From a virus: 34,310 nt of DNA. The translations under genes were made by a program, and so were the position numbers. The stretch covers positions 1 through 34,310 of IMG/VR virus record IMGVR_UViG_3300042549_000377. One strand, 5' to 3'. The notes below the pieces were generated by a model. It was not told where the DNA came from, ran no database searches, and saw only the letters and a list, made by a program, of their open reading frames with translations. Below, in pieces: positions 5,881 to 11,895 of the stretch; the stretch's first letter is position 1, and every line of letters begins with the position of its first letter.

Positions 5881-6932
5881 GGTATCTGTCAGTCTGCGCT
5901 GGAATTGAGGCTGCGACTGTAGCTTGGCATGATCTTGAGTGGGAGGCTGCCGCTTACTCTGAAATTGAGCCGTTTCCATCTGGTGTTTTGGCACATCATT
6001 ACCCAACCGTTCCCAACGTAGGGGACATGACTAAATTTAAGGAGTGGGACATTGGATCAATTAACCTTCTTGTCGGAGGAACTCCCTGTCAGTCTTTCTC
6101 AATCGCAGGGCTTAGAAAAGGACTGGATGATCCGCGTGGCAACCTCATGCTTACCTATCTTGCCATTGCTGCAAAATATAGCCCCAGATGGTTGGTTTGG
6201 GAGAACGTCCCCGGCGTATTGTCATCCGGGGGGGGGGGGGACTTTGGAACTTTCCTCGGAGCGTTGGGGGAACTCGGGTATGGGTTCGCCTACAGAGTTC
6301 TTGACGCTCAATACTTTGGAGTGGCACAGCGCCGCCGCCGTGTGTTCGTTATCGGATGTCTTGGAGACTGGAGAAGTGCCGCAGCGGTTCTTTTTGAGCG
6401 CCACAGCTTGTGCCGGAATCTTGCGCCGAGCAGAAAAACGAAAAAAGACGTTGCCGGACCAATTACGGCTGGCATTGGAAAAGGTTGCAGAGGGACAGAG
6501 GGAGTAGAAAGTAATTGGGCTGTGCCTGTTTCTACCTTTTCAACTCCGGCGATAGGAAATATTGTGCAAGATGATGTTTCGTCCACAATGACAAAAAACA
6601 CAGGATCAGGAGGCGAGACACAGAATCCTGCTTATGTTATGCAGACTATGGCATTTAGCGGTCAGATGTCTAATCCGCAAGTTGACATCAATATGACTCA
6701 GACATTGGGGGCAAAAAACCCAATGGCGGTTATGCAGCAAATGGCAGTACGCCGCTTAACACCAGTAGAGTGCGAAAGATTACAGGGCTTTCCTGACAAC
6801 TACACAAACATACCGTGGCGTAATAAACCAGAATCGCCTGATAGTCCAAGATACAAAGCACTAGGAAACAGTATGGCAGTACCAGTTATGAAGTGGATTG
6901 GCGAACGAATTAACCAAGCGGAGGTAGTATGA
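5877..6932 (+). CDS. C5-cytosine DNA methyltransferase
   Basis: A 351-residue enzyme that transfers a methyl group from SAM to carbon 5 of cytosine. All main motifs are visible: SAM-binding motif I (SVCAGIEAATVAW), motif IV GGTPCQSFS with catalytic Cys71, motif VI WENVPG (108-113), motif VIII QRRRRVFVIG (151-160), motif IX RRLTPVECERLQGFPDNY and motif X YKALGNSMAVP. The target domain is short (about 170-285) and Thr/Ser/Gln-rich. No matching restriction gene is seen, so it is an orphan methylase, probably for protection from host restriction. Gly118-Gly121 are encoded by a run of 13 G; one G more or less would truncate the enzyme before motif VIII. Identical 15-bp junctions flank the gene. 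Confidence 0.97.
   Translation: MRYLSVCAGIEAATVAWHDLEWEAAAYSEIEPFPSGVLAHHYPTVPNVGDMTKFKEWDIGSINLLVGGTPCQSFSIAGLRKGLDDPRGNLMLTYLAIAAKYSPRWLVWENVPGVLSSGGGGDFGTFLGALGELGYGFAYRVLDAQYFGVAQRRRRVFVIGCLGDWRSAAAVLFERHSLCRNLAPSRKTKKDVAGPITAGIGKGCRGTEGVESNWAVPVSTFSTPAIGNIVQDDVSSTMTKNTGSGGETQNPAYVMQTMAFSGQMSNPQVDINMTQTLGAKNPMAVMQQMAVRRLTPVECERLQGFPDNYTNIPWRNKPESPDSPRYKALGNSMAVPVMKWIGERINQAEVV
6228..6240 (+). repeat. 13-G homopolymer inside the methyltransferase gene
   Basis: Thirteen G in a row after TCATCC encode four Gly and the first base of Asp122. Such tracts slip easily in replication, transcription and sequencing. With 13 G the methyltransferase frame is open. With 12 G translation moves into the alternative frame that ends at 6507. 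Confidence 0.95.
6280..6507 (+). CDS. Overprinted reading frame within the methyltransferase gene, 75 aa
   Basis: In the +1 frame relative to the methyltransferase, an open frame (open back to at least 6052) encodes a 75-residue protein from an ATG at 6280. It holds SLSDVLETGEVPQRFFLSAT and CAGILRRAEKRKKTLPDQLR. I recall this motif from many short phage proteins annotated as separate genes, which suggests a family repeatedly seen in this register. It could be a real second product, the tail of a frameshift fusion made at the 13-G tract, or a side effect of constraint on the main frame. No clear ribosome site is seen before the ATG. Function unknown. Confidence 0.42.
   Translation: MGSPTEFLTLNTLEWHSAAAVCSLSDVLETGEVPQRFFLSATACAGILRRAEKRKKTLPDQLRLALEKVAEGQRE
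6918..6932 (+). repeat. 15-bp direct repeat, right side of the methyltransferase gene
   Basis: GCGGAGGTAGTATGA, identical to 5866-5880. It provides the ribosome site and start codon for the next gene and the stop of the methyltransferase. Recombination between the two copies would remove the methyltransferase and leave an intact junction between the genes on either side. Confidence 0.9.
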
Positions 6933-7573
6933 AAACAGAAGATGTAATCAGCATTGCACTAGCGTCTGGTATGTACCAAGATGACGAAATGTTTTTTTCA
7001 CCGTCTACGGGGGAAGCAGATGTACATATTTCGGACTTGGAATATTTTGCCAAACTGGTAAAGGAGCGTACTTTGTCCAAACAAAAGGCAGGGTATTACC
7101 AAGAGGGATACGAGGCTGGACAGCATGATATGTTTACAAAATTGCAAAATGTAGACACATCCGAAAAACGTGTACACGGAACGGACAAATCTATACATGA
7201 GCCTTGGGACACATCCGACATGGCTTATCGTCCGAACGGGCTGAGTGTTGAGCAAGAGAAACTTTGTAAATATTGCTTGGGTATAGGACGGGTAGTGTGT
7301 GATGGTAGGTGTATGCCTGAGCAAGAGCCTGTGGCGTGGGTTAGTGATGCTGATTTTGTAGAAGGGCAGTTTGTTGAAGGCAGAGCAAGGCGTGTTTGGT
7401 GGGAATGTAATACGGGTGTCGGTCAACCACTCTACACCGCACTACCCAAGCGTGAATGGGTATCGCTGACGGATGAGGAGATTGATTATCTTGAAGACGC
7501 AATTGACCCCGCTATGTATCGAGTGTTTGCAAGACGCATCGAAGCCAAACTAAAAGAGAAGAACCATGACTAA
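6929..7573 (+). CDS. Mosaic phage protein with a cysteine cluster
   Basis: A 214-residue protein of unknown function. The centre has CKYCLGIGRVVCDGRC, a C-x2-C-x8-C-x3-C pattern that could hold zinc, similar in style to DnaJ-type knuckles. The C-terminal part has EPVAWV, QPLYTALPKREW and SLTDEEIDYLEDA, segments seen in mosaic early proteins of many enterobacterial phages. The start lies on the second copy of the 15-bp junction. Domain mixing suggests recombination-driven assembly of this gene. It may regulate or bind nucleic acid; no activity can be assigned. Confidence 0.7.
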   Translation: MKTEDVISIALASGMYQDDEMFFSPSTGEADVHISDLEYFAKLVKERTLSKQKAGYYQEGYEAGQHDMFTKLQNVDTSEKRVHGTDKSIHEPWDTSDMAYRPNGLSVEQEKLCKYCLGIGRVVCDGRCMPEQEPVAWVSDADFVEGQFVEGRARRVWWECNTGVGQPLYTALPKREWVSLTDEEIDYLEDAIDPAMYRVFARRIEAKLKEKNHD

Positions 7574-7994
7574 AGACGCAACAGTATCTATCCGACTTCC
7601 TGCCGAACTGCGTAAGCTAATCGCCGCACACGCAGAGGCTAATCACCGCACACTTGGATCGCAAGTCTTGTACTACATTGAGCAGGGCATGGAAAAGCCT
7701 AGAACCGTAAAGCGTACCTCTGGTGTGCAAAAGCCAGACGATGTATCAGACCAAGTGTGGGATGACTTTTGCAAACTGAGAGCATCCAAGAAAGCACCCA
7801 TAACCGAGTCAGCCCTACAAAACATTAAGACACAAGCAAACCTAGCCATGTGGACGCTAGAGAACGCACTTGCTGAGTGCTGTAGCCGAGGCTGGACGGG
7901 TTTTAAAGCCGAGTGGGTGCAACACAAGGTAGGAAAGCAAAGTGCGCTGGAGGAGTCCAATAGACAGGCTGCGGAGGTATTTGCAAATGGTTGA
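7566..7994 (+). CDS. Ribbon-helix-helix protein fused to a replication-type C-terminal domain
   Basis: A 142-residue protein with two parts. Residues 5-42 (ATVSIRLPAELRKLIAAHAE and following) fit an Arc/MetJ-type ribbon-helix-helix DNA-binding domain. Residues 60-117 (VSDQVWDDFCKLRASKKAP, then GWTGFKAEWV) match from memory a domain at the C-terminus of phage replication and DnaT-like proteins. The fusion could tie operator binding to primosome recruitment. It overlaps the next gene by eight bases and stands before a DUF6475-like replication gene. The role in replication is inferred. Confidence 0.68.
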   Translation: MTKDATVSIRLPAELRKLIAAHAEANHRTLGSQVLYYIEQGMEKPRTVKRTSGVQKPDDVSDQVWDDFCKLRASKKAPITESALQNIKTQANLAMWTLENALAECCSRGWTGFKAEWVQHKVGKQSALEESNRQAAEVFANG

Positions 7995-8583
7995 CGCTGA
8001 TAAAAAAGAGTTTGCTACTTATATGTCTGGCGTGTTCAGCGTCTACGGCAAAGAAGTAAGCACGATGCTCCTGCGTGTCTGGTTTGAGGCTTTGCGCCAG
8101 TACGATCTAAAGGCTGTCAAGGATGCGCTTGCCAGACACCTACTAAACCCTGATAACGGTCAATTTTTACCCAAGCCAGCAGACGTAGTAAAACTTATTG
8201 GCGGTACTACTATTGATACTGCTTTAGAAGCGTGGTCAACAGTAGATCATTCTATACGCACAGTAGGCACATACCGCAGCGTTGCCTTCCAAGACCCGAT
8301 TATCCACAAAGTCATACAAGACATGGGCGGCTGGGTGCATCTGGGAAAGAAAGAGGAAAAGGAATGGGCATTTGTAGCCAAGGAGTTCCAGACCCGCTAC
8401 AGAGGCATTAAACAGTCTGGTGCGCCCGTAGATGCTCCCAAGTATCTAACTGGTATTACAGACCAGCAAAACGCTTTAGCGGGTATCCAGTACAAAGAGC
8501 AACCAGTCCTCATAGGAAAACGAAATGACACCCAGCCAACGCTCGATTACTCTTATGAAGTCGCTCGGCTACCAAGTAGCTAA
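7987..8583 (+). CDS. Replication-associated protein, DUF6475-like
   Basis: A 198-residue protein starting at the ATG of MVDADKKEFATYMSG, which overlaps the previous stop; a longer frame to 7942 would lie inside the gene before. The body (LRVWFEALRQYDLKAVKDAL, FLPKPADVVKLIGG, GGWVHLGKKEEKEW) resembles a family often sited where a helicase loader or replication initiator would be. No ATPase motif is present. With no helicase or primase in the genome, this protein and the one before it are the best candidates to recruit the host replisome. The function is inferred from context. Confidence 0.7.
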   Translation: MVDADKKEFATYMSGVFSVYGKEVSTMLLRVWFEALRQYDLKAVKDALARHLLNPDNGQFLPKPADVVKLIGGTTIDTALEAWSTVDHSIRTVGTYRSVAFQDPIIHKVIQDMGGWVHLGKKEEKEWAFVAKEFQTRYRGIKQSGAPVDAPKYLTGITDQQNALAGIQYKEQPVLIGKRNDTQPTLDYSYEVARLPSS

Positions 8584-8833
8584 TTGCGATCATTACAACT
8601 ACTTCACCAAGCGTAGACATGACTTGTACGGCTGTATAGATTTACTGTGCATTGGTAACGGCGAGACTGTAGCGGTACAGGTTACGAGCAAATCTAATAT
8701 GTCTAGCAGGATTAAGAAGATTGAGGCATCCGAGGCTTTCCCTGAGATGCTGCGCTCTGGCTGGAGAGTGCTTGTACAGGGCTGGTGGAAAAACGCCAAA
8801 GGACGCTACGAAATGAAAGAGTTTGAGTTTTAG
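8525..8833 (+). CDS. PD-(D/E)XK nuclease-like protein (VRR/resolvase type)
   Basis: A 102-residue protein with HDLYGCIDLLCIG (Asp39) followed by VAVQVTSKSN (Gln52, Lys56), then RIKKI and GWRVLVQGW. The layout matches a PD-(D/E)XK nuclease core, with Gln in place of the usual Glu, as tolerated in some VRR-NUC and Holliday-junction resolvase relatives. I recall close relatives in other phages. It overlaps the upstream gene by about 59 bases in another frame. A role in cutting recombination intermediates would fit the ERF and exonuclease genes downstream; activity is not certain. Confidence 0.65.
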   Translation: MTPSQRSITLMKSLGYQVANCDHYNYFTKRRHDLYGCIDLLCIGNGETVAVQVTSKSNMSSRIKKIEASEAFPEMLRSGWRVLVQGWWKNAKGRYEMKEFEF

Positions 8834-8836
8834 TCA

Positions 8837-8903
8837 ATTAGGGAAAGTACCTATATAAATAATGTGTGCAATTTAGCACAATGGAGTCTCAGTAACCAAG
8901 GAA
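8837..8903 (+). promoter_or_regulatory. Repeated leader/promoter region, copy 2
   Basis: Matches the leader at 5398-5476: TAGGGAAAGTACCTA (8839-8853), the 18-bp palindrome, and CAGTAACCAAGGA (8890-8902). The distance from the first to the second element is nine bases shorter than in copy 1. It follows a stop codon and precedes a new gene run, so it probably starts a second early transcript for the recombination genes. Confidence 0.65.
8863..8880. promoter_or_regulatory. 18-bp palindromic site, copy 2
   Basis: TGTGTGCAATTTAGCACA contains the perfect inverted repeat TGTGC-AATTTA-GCACA. Relative to copy 1 the paired positions change together from A/T to G/C, keeping symmetry. It is the most regular of the three copies. 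Confidence 0.65.
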
Positions 8904-8908
8904 ACGAC

Positions 8909-8995
8909 ATGAAAACAATAGAAATCTATGACGCAGTACTGTACGCAATTGCCTCTTTTGCCTTCGGCGCAATCTTAGTATTGGAGATGCTATGA
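8909..8995 (+). CDS. 28-aa single-span membrane peptide
   Basis: A hand-read mini-gene with the N-terminus MKTIEIYDAVLYAIASFAFG and the end AILVLEML. The hydrophobic stretch is long enough for one transmembrane helix. AAGGAA lies upstream and the stop overlaps the next start as ATGA. It is the first gene of the second early unit. It may be an early membrane-acting peptide or simply a leader that couples translation of the next gene. Confidence 0.55.
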   Translation: MKTIEIYDAVLYAIASFAFGAILVLEML

Positions 8996-9210
8996 ACCTC
9001 GAAACCAATTCCCGTATTGTCCAAGCCTTTGTAGATGGTGAGTATCCAGTTAAAGACAAAGAGTTCTGGGAAAAGCACATGACTGACAAGTATTTCATTA
9101 TGGATTTGCTTAAGACCGTCTCTGAGAATTATTACAGTTTTGATCCGGTTGTCTGCACATTGCTAGACAAGATTGAGGCTCACGTTTACAAAGCATCGAG
9201 GAATATGTAA
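8992..9210 (+). CDS. Conserved-context hypothetical protein, 72 aa
   Basis: A 72-residue acidic, mainly helical protein (VQAFVDGEYPVKDKEFWEK; DKYFIMDLLKTVSENYYSF). No known domain is recognised. The start shares ATGA with the mini-gene upstream and its stop overlaps the start of the ERF gene by one base (TAATG), so it is part of the recombination operon. It might be a small partner of the annealase, but only position supports that. Confidence 0.65.
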   Translation: MNLETNSRIVQAFVDGEYPVKDKEFWEKHMTDKYFIMDLLKTVSENYYSFDPVVCTLLDKIEAHVYKASRNM

Positions 9211-9755
9211 TGAATGTATACAAGAAACTTATGCAAGCGCGTATTGACTTGCAAAACACAACCCTGTCCAAGTCCGGTCATAACAAGTTTGCCGGGTACA
9301 AATACTTTGAACTGGGTGATTTTATCCCTGCGATCCAGAACATCTTTAACGGTCTGGGATTGTGCGGCACGATCAGCTACACAAATGATCTGGCTACGCT
9401 TACGATTGTAGACATGAGCGACTTGAGCAAGATCGAGATTACAAGTCCTATGTCTGAGGCTGCGTTAAAAGGCTGCCACGCTGTGCAAAACCTTGGCGCA
9501 GTACAAACGTACATCCGCCGCTACTTGTGGGTTACAGCCCTTGAAATCGTAGAGCATGACGCTATCGACAGTTCCTCTGGTGCAGACGTAGAAGTGGCAC
9601 TTAAAGGTATCAAAGAGGCTGCTGATATTGAAACCCTCAAGTCTCAATTCAACGCTGCGTACAAGTTGTTTAAGGATGACAAAGAGGCGTTTGCCAAGCT
9701 AAACGTGGCTAAAGAGGCTCGTAAAACAGAACTCATGGCGGCTACAAATGATTGA
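9210..9755 (+). CDS. erf: ERF-family single-strand annealing protein
   Basis: A 181-residue recombinase that anneals complementary single strands, like P22 Erf. Family features: LQNTTLSKSGHNKFAGYKYF (about 14-33), ELGDFIPAIQNIF, SPMSEAALKGCHAVQNLGAV and TYIRRYLWVTALEIVEHDAI. The C-terminus is a charged tail. It works with the YqaJ-type exonuclease gene that overlaps its end by eight bases, forming a two-part annealing system like Red beta/exo. In a circularly permuted genome such a system would recombine terminal repeats to recircularise DNA after entry (inference from P22). Confidence 0.93.
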   Translation: MNVYKKLMQARIDLQNTTLSKSGHNKFAGYKYFELGDFIPAIQNIFNGLGLCGTISYTNDLATLTIVDMSDLSKIEITSPMSEAALKGCHAVQNLGAVQTYIRRYLWVTALEIVEHDAIDSSSGADVEVALKGIKEAADIETLKSQFNAAYKLFKDDKEAFAKLNVAKEARKTELMAATND

Positions 9756-10353
9756 ACAAGGCTCACCAGAATGGTTTGCACTCCGCGCAGGGAAGGTGAC
9801 AGCCTCCCGTGTGTCGGATGTCATGGCTAAGACCACAACAGCCGCTTATCAGAACTACATGGCTGACCTGATTGCAGAACGGTTAACCAGCGTGAAAACG
9901 GAGTCATTTACCAATGCTGCAATGCAATGGGGCGTAGACCATGAGGCGCAAGCAAGGGTAGAGTACGAGGTCAAGACAGGCTCATTAGTGGAGCAAGTAG
10001 CCTTTGTAGACCATCCTACGATACCTATGTTTGGATGCTCACCGGACGGTTATGTGGGTGAGGACGGGCTAATTGAGATCAAGTGTCCAAACACATCTAC
10101 CCACATAGACTACATCCGGCAGGACAAAGCACCCACAAAGTATGTCAACCAGATGCAATGCCAGATGGCAGTTACCGGGCGTAAGTGGTGCGACTTTGTA
10201 AGTTTTGACCCCAGACTCCCAGACGGGTTACAGTTATTTATCGTCCGGCTAGAGAGGGATGATGAGTACATTAGCAAGATGGAAAGTGTAGTGCAGGAGT
10301 TTTTAAACGAAGTGACTAGCGCCGTTAGCGGCTTAAAGGAAAGAACGAAATGA
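9748..10353 (+). CDS. YqaJ/lambda-exo-type 5'-3' exonuclease
   Basis: A 201-residue member of the PD-(D/E)XK exonuclease family. It begins GSPEWFALRAGKVTASRVSD, the usual YqaJ start, with WGVDHEAQAR (Glu66), SPDGYV (Asp100) and the catalytic LIEIKCP (Glu110-x-Lys112). The enzyme chews one strand of duplex ends so that the ERF protein can anneal the other. The length is normal. It overlaps both neighbours by a few bases, pointing to coordinated synthesis with annealase and SSB-like protein. Confidence 0.93.
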   Translation: MIEQGSPEWFALRAGKVTASRVSDVMAKTTTAAYQNYMADLIAERLTSVKTESFTNAAMQWGVDHEAQARVEYEVKTGSLVEQVAFVDHPTIPMFGCSPDGYVGEDGLIEIKCPNTSTHIDYIRQDKAPTKYVNQMQCQMAVTGRKWCDFVSFDPRLPDGLQLFIVRLERDDEYISKMESVVQEFLNEVTSAVSGLKERTK

Positions 10354-10607
10354 GTATCCAATACGAAGTCATGGCAAGCACCGGATCGTATACAGACAAG
10401 AACGGGCAGGAAAAGAAACGCTGGGTAAAGTGTGGAGTTGTAATGGCTACCAAGTCAGGCGGGTTAGCACTTAAGCTAGAAACTATGCCTGTAGGCGGGG
10501 ACGGATGGTTTAGCTTGTTTGAGCCAAAGCCGAAAGATGACTTTGCCCAAGCACCACGCAAGCAAGCACCCAGTATGGCTGATATGGAGTCGGACGCACC
10601 ATTTTGA
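10350..10607 (+). CDS. Small SSB-like protein with acidic SSB-type tip
   Basis: An 85-residue protein. The first 65 residues are beta-rich with Lys, Trp and Phe (YEVMASTGSYTDKNGQEKKR; WVKCGVVMATKSGG; WFSLFEPKPKDD), as expected for a short OB-like fold. The tail ends MESDAPF, close to the D-x-PF tip by which bacterial SSB binds partner proteins. It sits directly after the annealase and exonuclease genes. A single-strand binding role is likely but inferred; the sequence is too short to be a standard SSB. Confidence 0.62.
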   Translation: MSIQYEVMASTGSYTDKNGQEKKRWVKCGVVMATKSGGLALKLETMPVGGDGWFSLFEPKPKDDFAQAPRKQAPSMADMESDAPF

Positions 10608-10759
10608 TGGATAAATTCTGTAGCAATTGCAACCAGTACCGCAAGCCTACAGAAGGTGAGTACATCGTCAGAAACAAGATTAAACGCTGGCGATGCACCA
10701 TCTGTACCGAGCGCAAGAATCAATCACCCTACGCAAGTAAAAAAAAGGATAAATTATGA
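10607..10759 (+). CDS. Small zinc-ribbon protein, 50 aa
   Basis: Read directly. Two CxxC knuckles, CSNC (5-8) and CTIC (30-33), 21 residues apart, form a probable zinc ribbon. The surroundings are basic (VRNKIKRWRC, ERKNQ) and the tail is Lys-rich. The start overlaps the stop of the SSB-like gene (TGATG) and the stop overlaps the next start (ATGA). Likely a small DNA- or RNA-binding early protein; exact role unknown. Confidence 0.68.
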   Translation: MDKFCSNCNQYRKPTEGEYIVRNKIKRWRCTICTERKNQSPYASKKKDKL

Positions 10760-10899
10760 GTGGCTGGCTAATCGCTGCAACCGGAATAGCATATCTATGT
10801 GTGAGCATTGAGCAATTCTATAAAGGCAATATGCCTACAGGCATGGTATGGGCTGGTTACGCTTTTAGCCAGATTGGATTATGGAAACTAGCATCATGA
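10756..10899 (+). CDS. Small membrane protein, 47 aa
   Basis: Read directly: MSGWLIAATGIAYLCVSIEQ, a short FYKGNMPTGM loop, then VWAGYAFSQIGLWKLAS. Two hydrophobic segments suggest a helical hairpin in the inner membrane. I recall similar two-helix proteins in other phages, without a known function. ATGA overlaps at both ends show coupling within the early operon. Confidence 0.65.
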   Translation: MSGWLIAATGIAYLCVSIEQFYKGNMPTGMVWAGYAFSQIGLWKLAS

Positions 10900-11180
10900 G
10901 CGCAAACGACAAGCAAGTAGACGGAGAGCATTATCAGAAACCAATCCAGCCTTGGGATTACATCACTATGAATCGTTTAGGATACCTAGAGGGCAACATT
11001 ATCAAATATGTTACTAGGTACAAAGAAAAGAATGGTATGCGTGATCTGGAGAAAGCCAGACATTATTTAGACAAGTTGATAGAGGTTAACGCTACACAAA
11101 GTGACACAATCTGTAACCATTGCGTCAGTCCACCAGCTTGTGAGTTTAACGATAAGTGTCAAAAGGGGCTGGGGCGATGA
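10896..11180 (+). CDS. DUF3310 protein (SaV-like)
   Basis: A 94-residue protein starting at MSANDKQVDGEHYQ, the ATG that overlaps the stop before it; an upstream in-frame ATG exists but lies inside the previous gene. The core QVDGEHYQKPIQPWDYI, GNIIKYVTRYKEKNG and DLEKARHYLDKLIE is typical of DUF3310, a family sometimes labelled nucleotide kinase-like without firm proof. The C-terminus adds CNHC and two further Cys, which may hold metal. It stands among nucleotide and DNA metabolism genes. Confidence 0.88.
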   Translation: MSANDKQVDGEHYQKPIQPWDYITMNRLGYLEGNIIKYVTRYKEKNGMRDLEKARHYLDKLIEVNATQSDTICNHCVSPPACEFNDKCQKGLGR

Positions 11181-11392
11181 AAAATTACCCAAAGTGCTTT
11201 GATAGCCAAGAGCAATATATTCTATGGAGGCAAGCGGCTAGGCAGAGCAGTCCCGGACAATCACACATCTGCACAGACTGCACACCAGAGTACCAAAAGA
11301 AAATGGTTAGCGACAAAAGATGTGCAAAACCTTTGGCGTACTTTATCCGTCTGGATGGGGAACTTGTGGGCAAAGCCAAATGGAGCGTGTAA
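11177..11392 (+). CDS. Small Cys-containing phage protein, 71 aa
   Basis: Begins MKNYPKCFDSQEQYILWRQA at an ATG overlapping the previous stop. Cysteines at CTDC and RCAKPL may form a metal site with the first Cys. The end (YFIRLDGELVGKAKWSV) is beta-like. Similar short proteins accompany NinB genes in other phages, as far as I recall. Function unknown; a nucleic acid-binding or regulatory part is possible. Confidence 0.68.
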   Translation: MKNYPKCFDSQEQYILWRQAARQSSPGQSHICTDCTPEYQKKMVSDKRCAKPLAYFIRLDGELVGKAKWSV

Positions 11393-11742
11393 AGCTATCC
11401 CTTGGAAAGGATCGATCCATAGTCCATCATATCATAGACACTTGCCCGGACGGATGGACAGTAGAGGTCAAGCCTCGTAGCCGAACCCTTGAGCAAAATG
11501 CCCTGTACTGGACAACAGTACACAGCATTGCCGAGGAGGTAACGGTAGATGGTAACAAGTACACACCTATGGTCTGGCACAAATATTTCAAGCAAAGATT
11601 CTTACCTTGGGGGATTGTTGAGCTGCCATACGGTCATATCGCAGAATCAGAGCCAACTACGACAGAGTTAACCAAACAAGAGTTTAGTGAGTTTGTAGAA
11701 CAAGTTATGCAGTTTTATCATTCAAACAAGGAGTCAACATGA
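11380..11742 (+). CDS. ninB: NinB-family recombination protein
   Basis: A 120-residue protein starting at MERVKLSLGKDRS, with the previous stop overlapping its start. The stretch WTVEVKPRSRTLEQNALYW, then VDGNKYTPMVWHKYFKQRF and the LTKQEFSEFVEQV helix, fits the NinB/YbcN family of lambdoid phages, which binds single-stranded DNA and can replace part of the host RecFOR pathway. The length fits. It continues the recombination theme of the operon. Confidence 0.88.
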   Translation: MERVKLSLGKDRSIVHHIIDTCPDGWTVEVKPRSRTLEQNALYWTTVHSIAEEVTVDGNKYTPMVWHKYFKQRFLPWGIVELPYGHIAESEPTTTELTKQEFSEFVEQVMQFYHSNKEST

Positions 11743-11888
11743 AAACAGTTATTGCACTTATCCTAGCGTTATCCACCTCGGCAGCTATTGCCATGACTTG
11801 TACAACTAACTCTTTTTTTGCTGGAGGTAAGCTAACCGTATGCACAACTTGCTGTAGCGCATCTGGATGTATGACAACCTGTATCTGA
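11739..11888 (+). CDS. Exported six-cysteine peptide
   Basis: A 49-codon gene read directly. AAGGAG lies upstream and the start overlaps the ninB stop as ATGA. A signal peptide is clear (MKTVIALILALSTSAAIA), with probable cleavage after Ala18. The mature part of about 31 residues has six Cys (21, 35, 38, 39, 44, 48) in the order C-x13-C-x2-CC-x4-C-x3-C. Such a composition suggests a disulfide-bonded periplasmic peptide. It is unusual inside a DNA-recombination operon. Function unknown; envelope action or superinfection effects are guesses. Confidence 0.7.
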   Translation: MKTVIALILALSTSAAIAMTCTTNSFFAGGKLTVCTTCCSASGCMTTCI

Positions 11889-11895
11889 GAAAACC

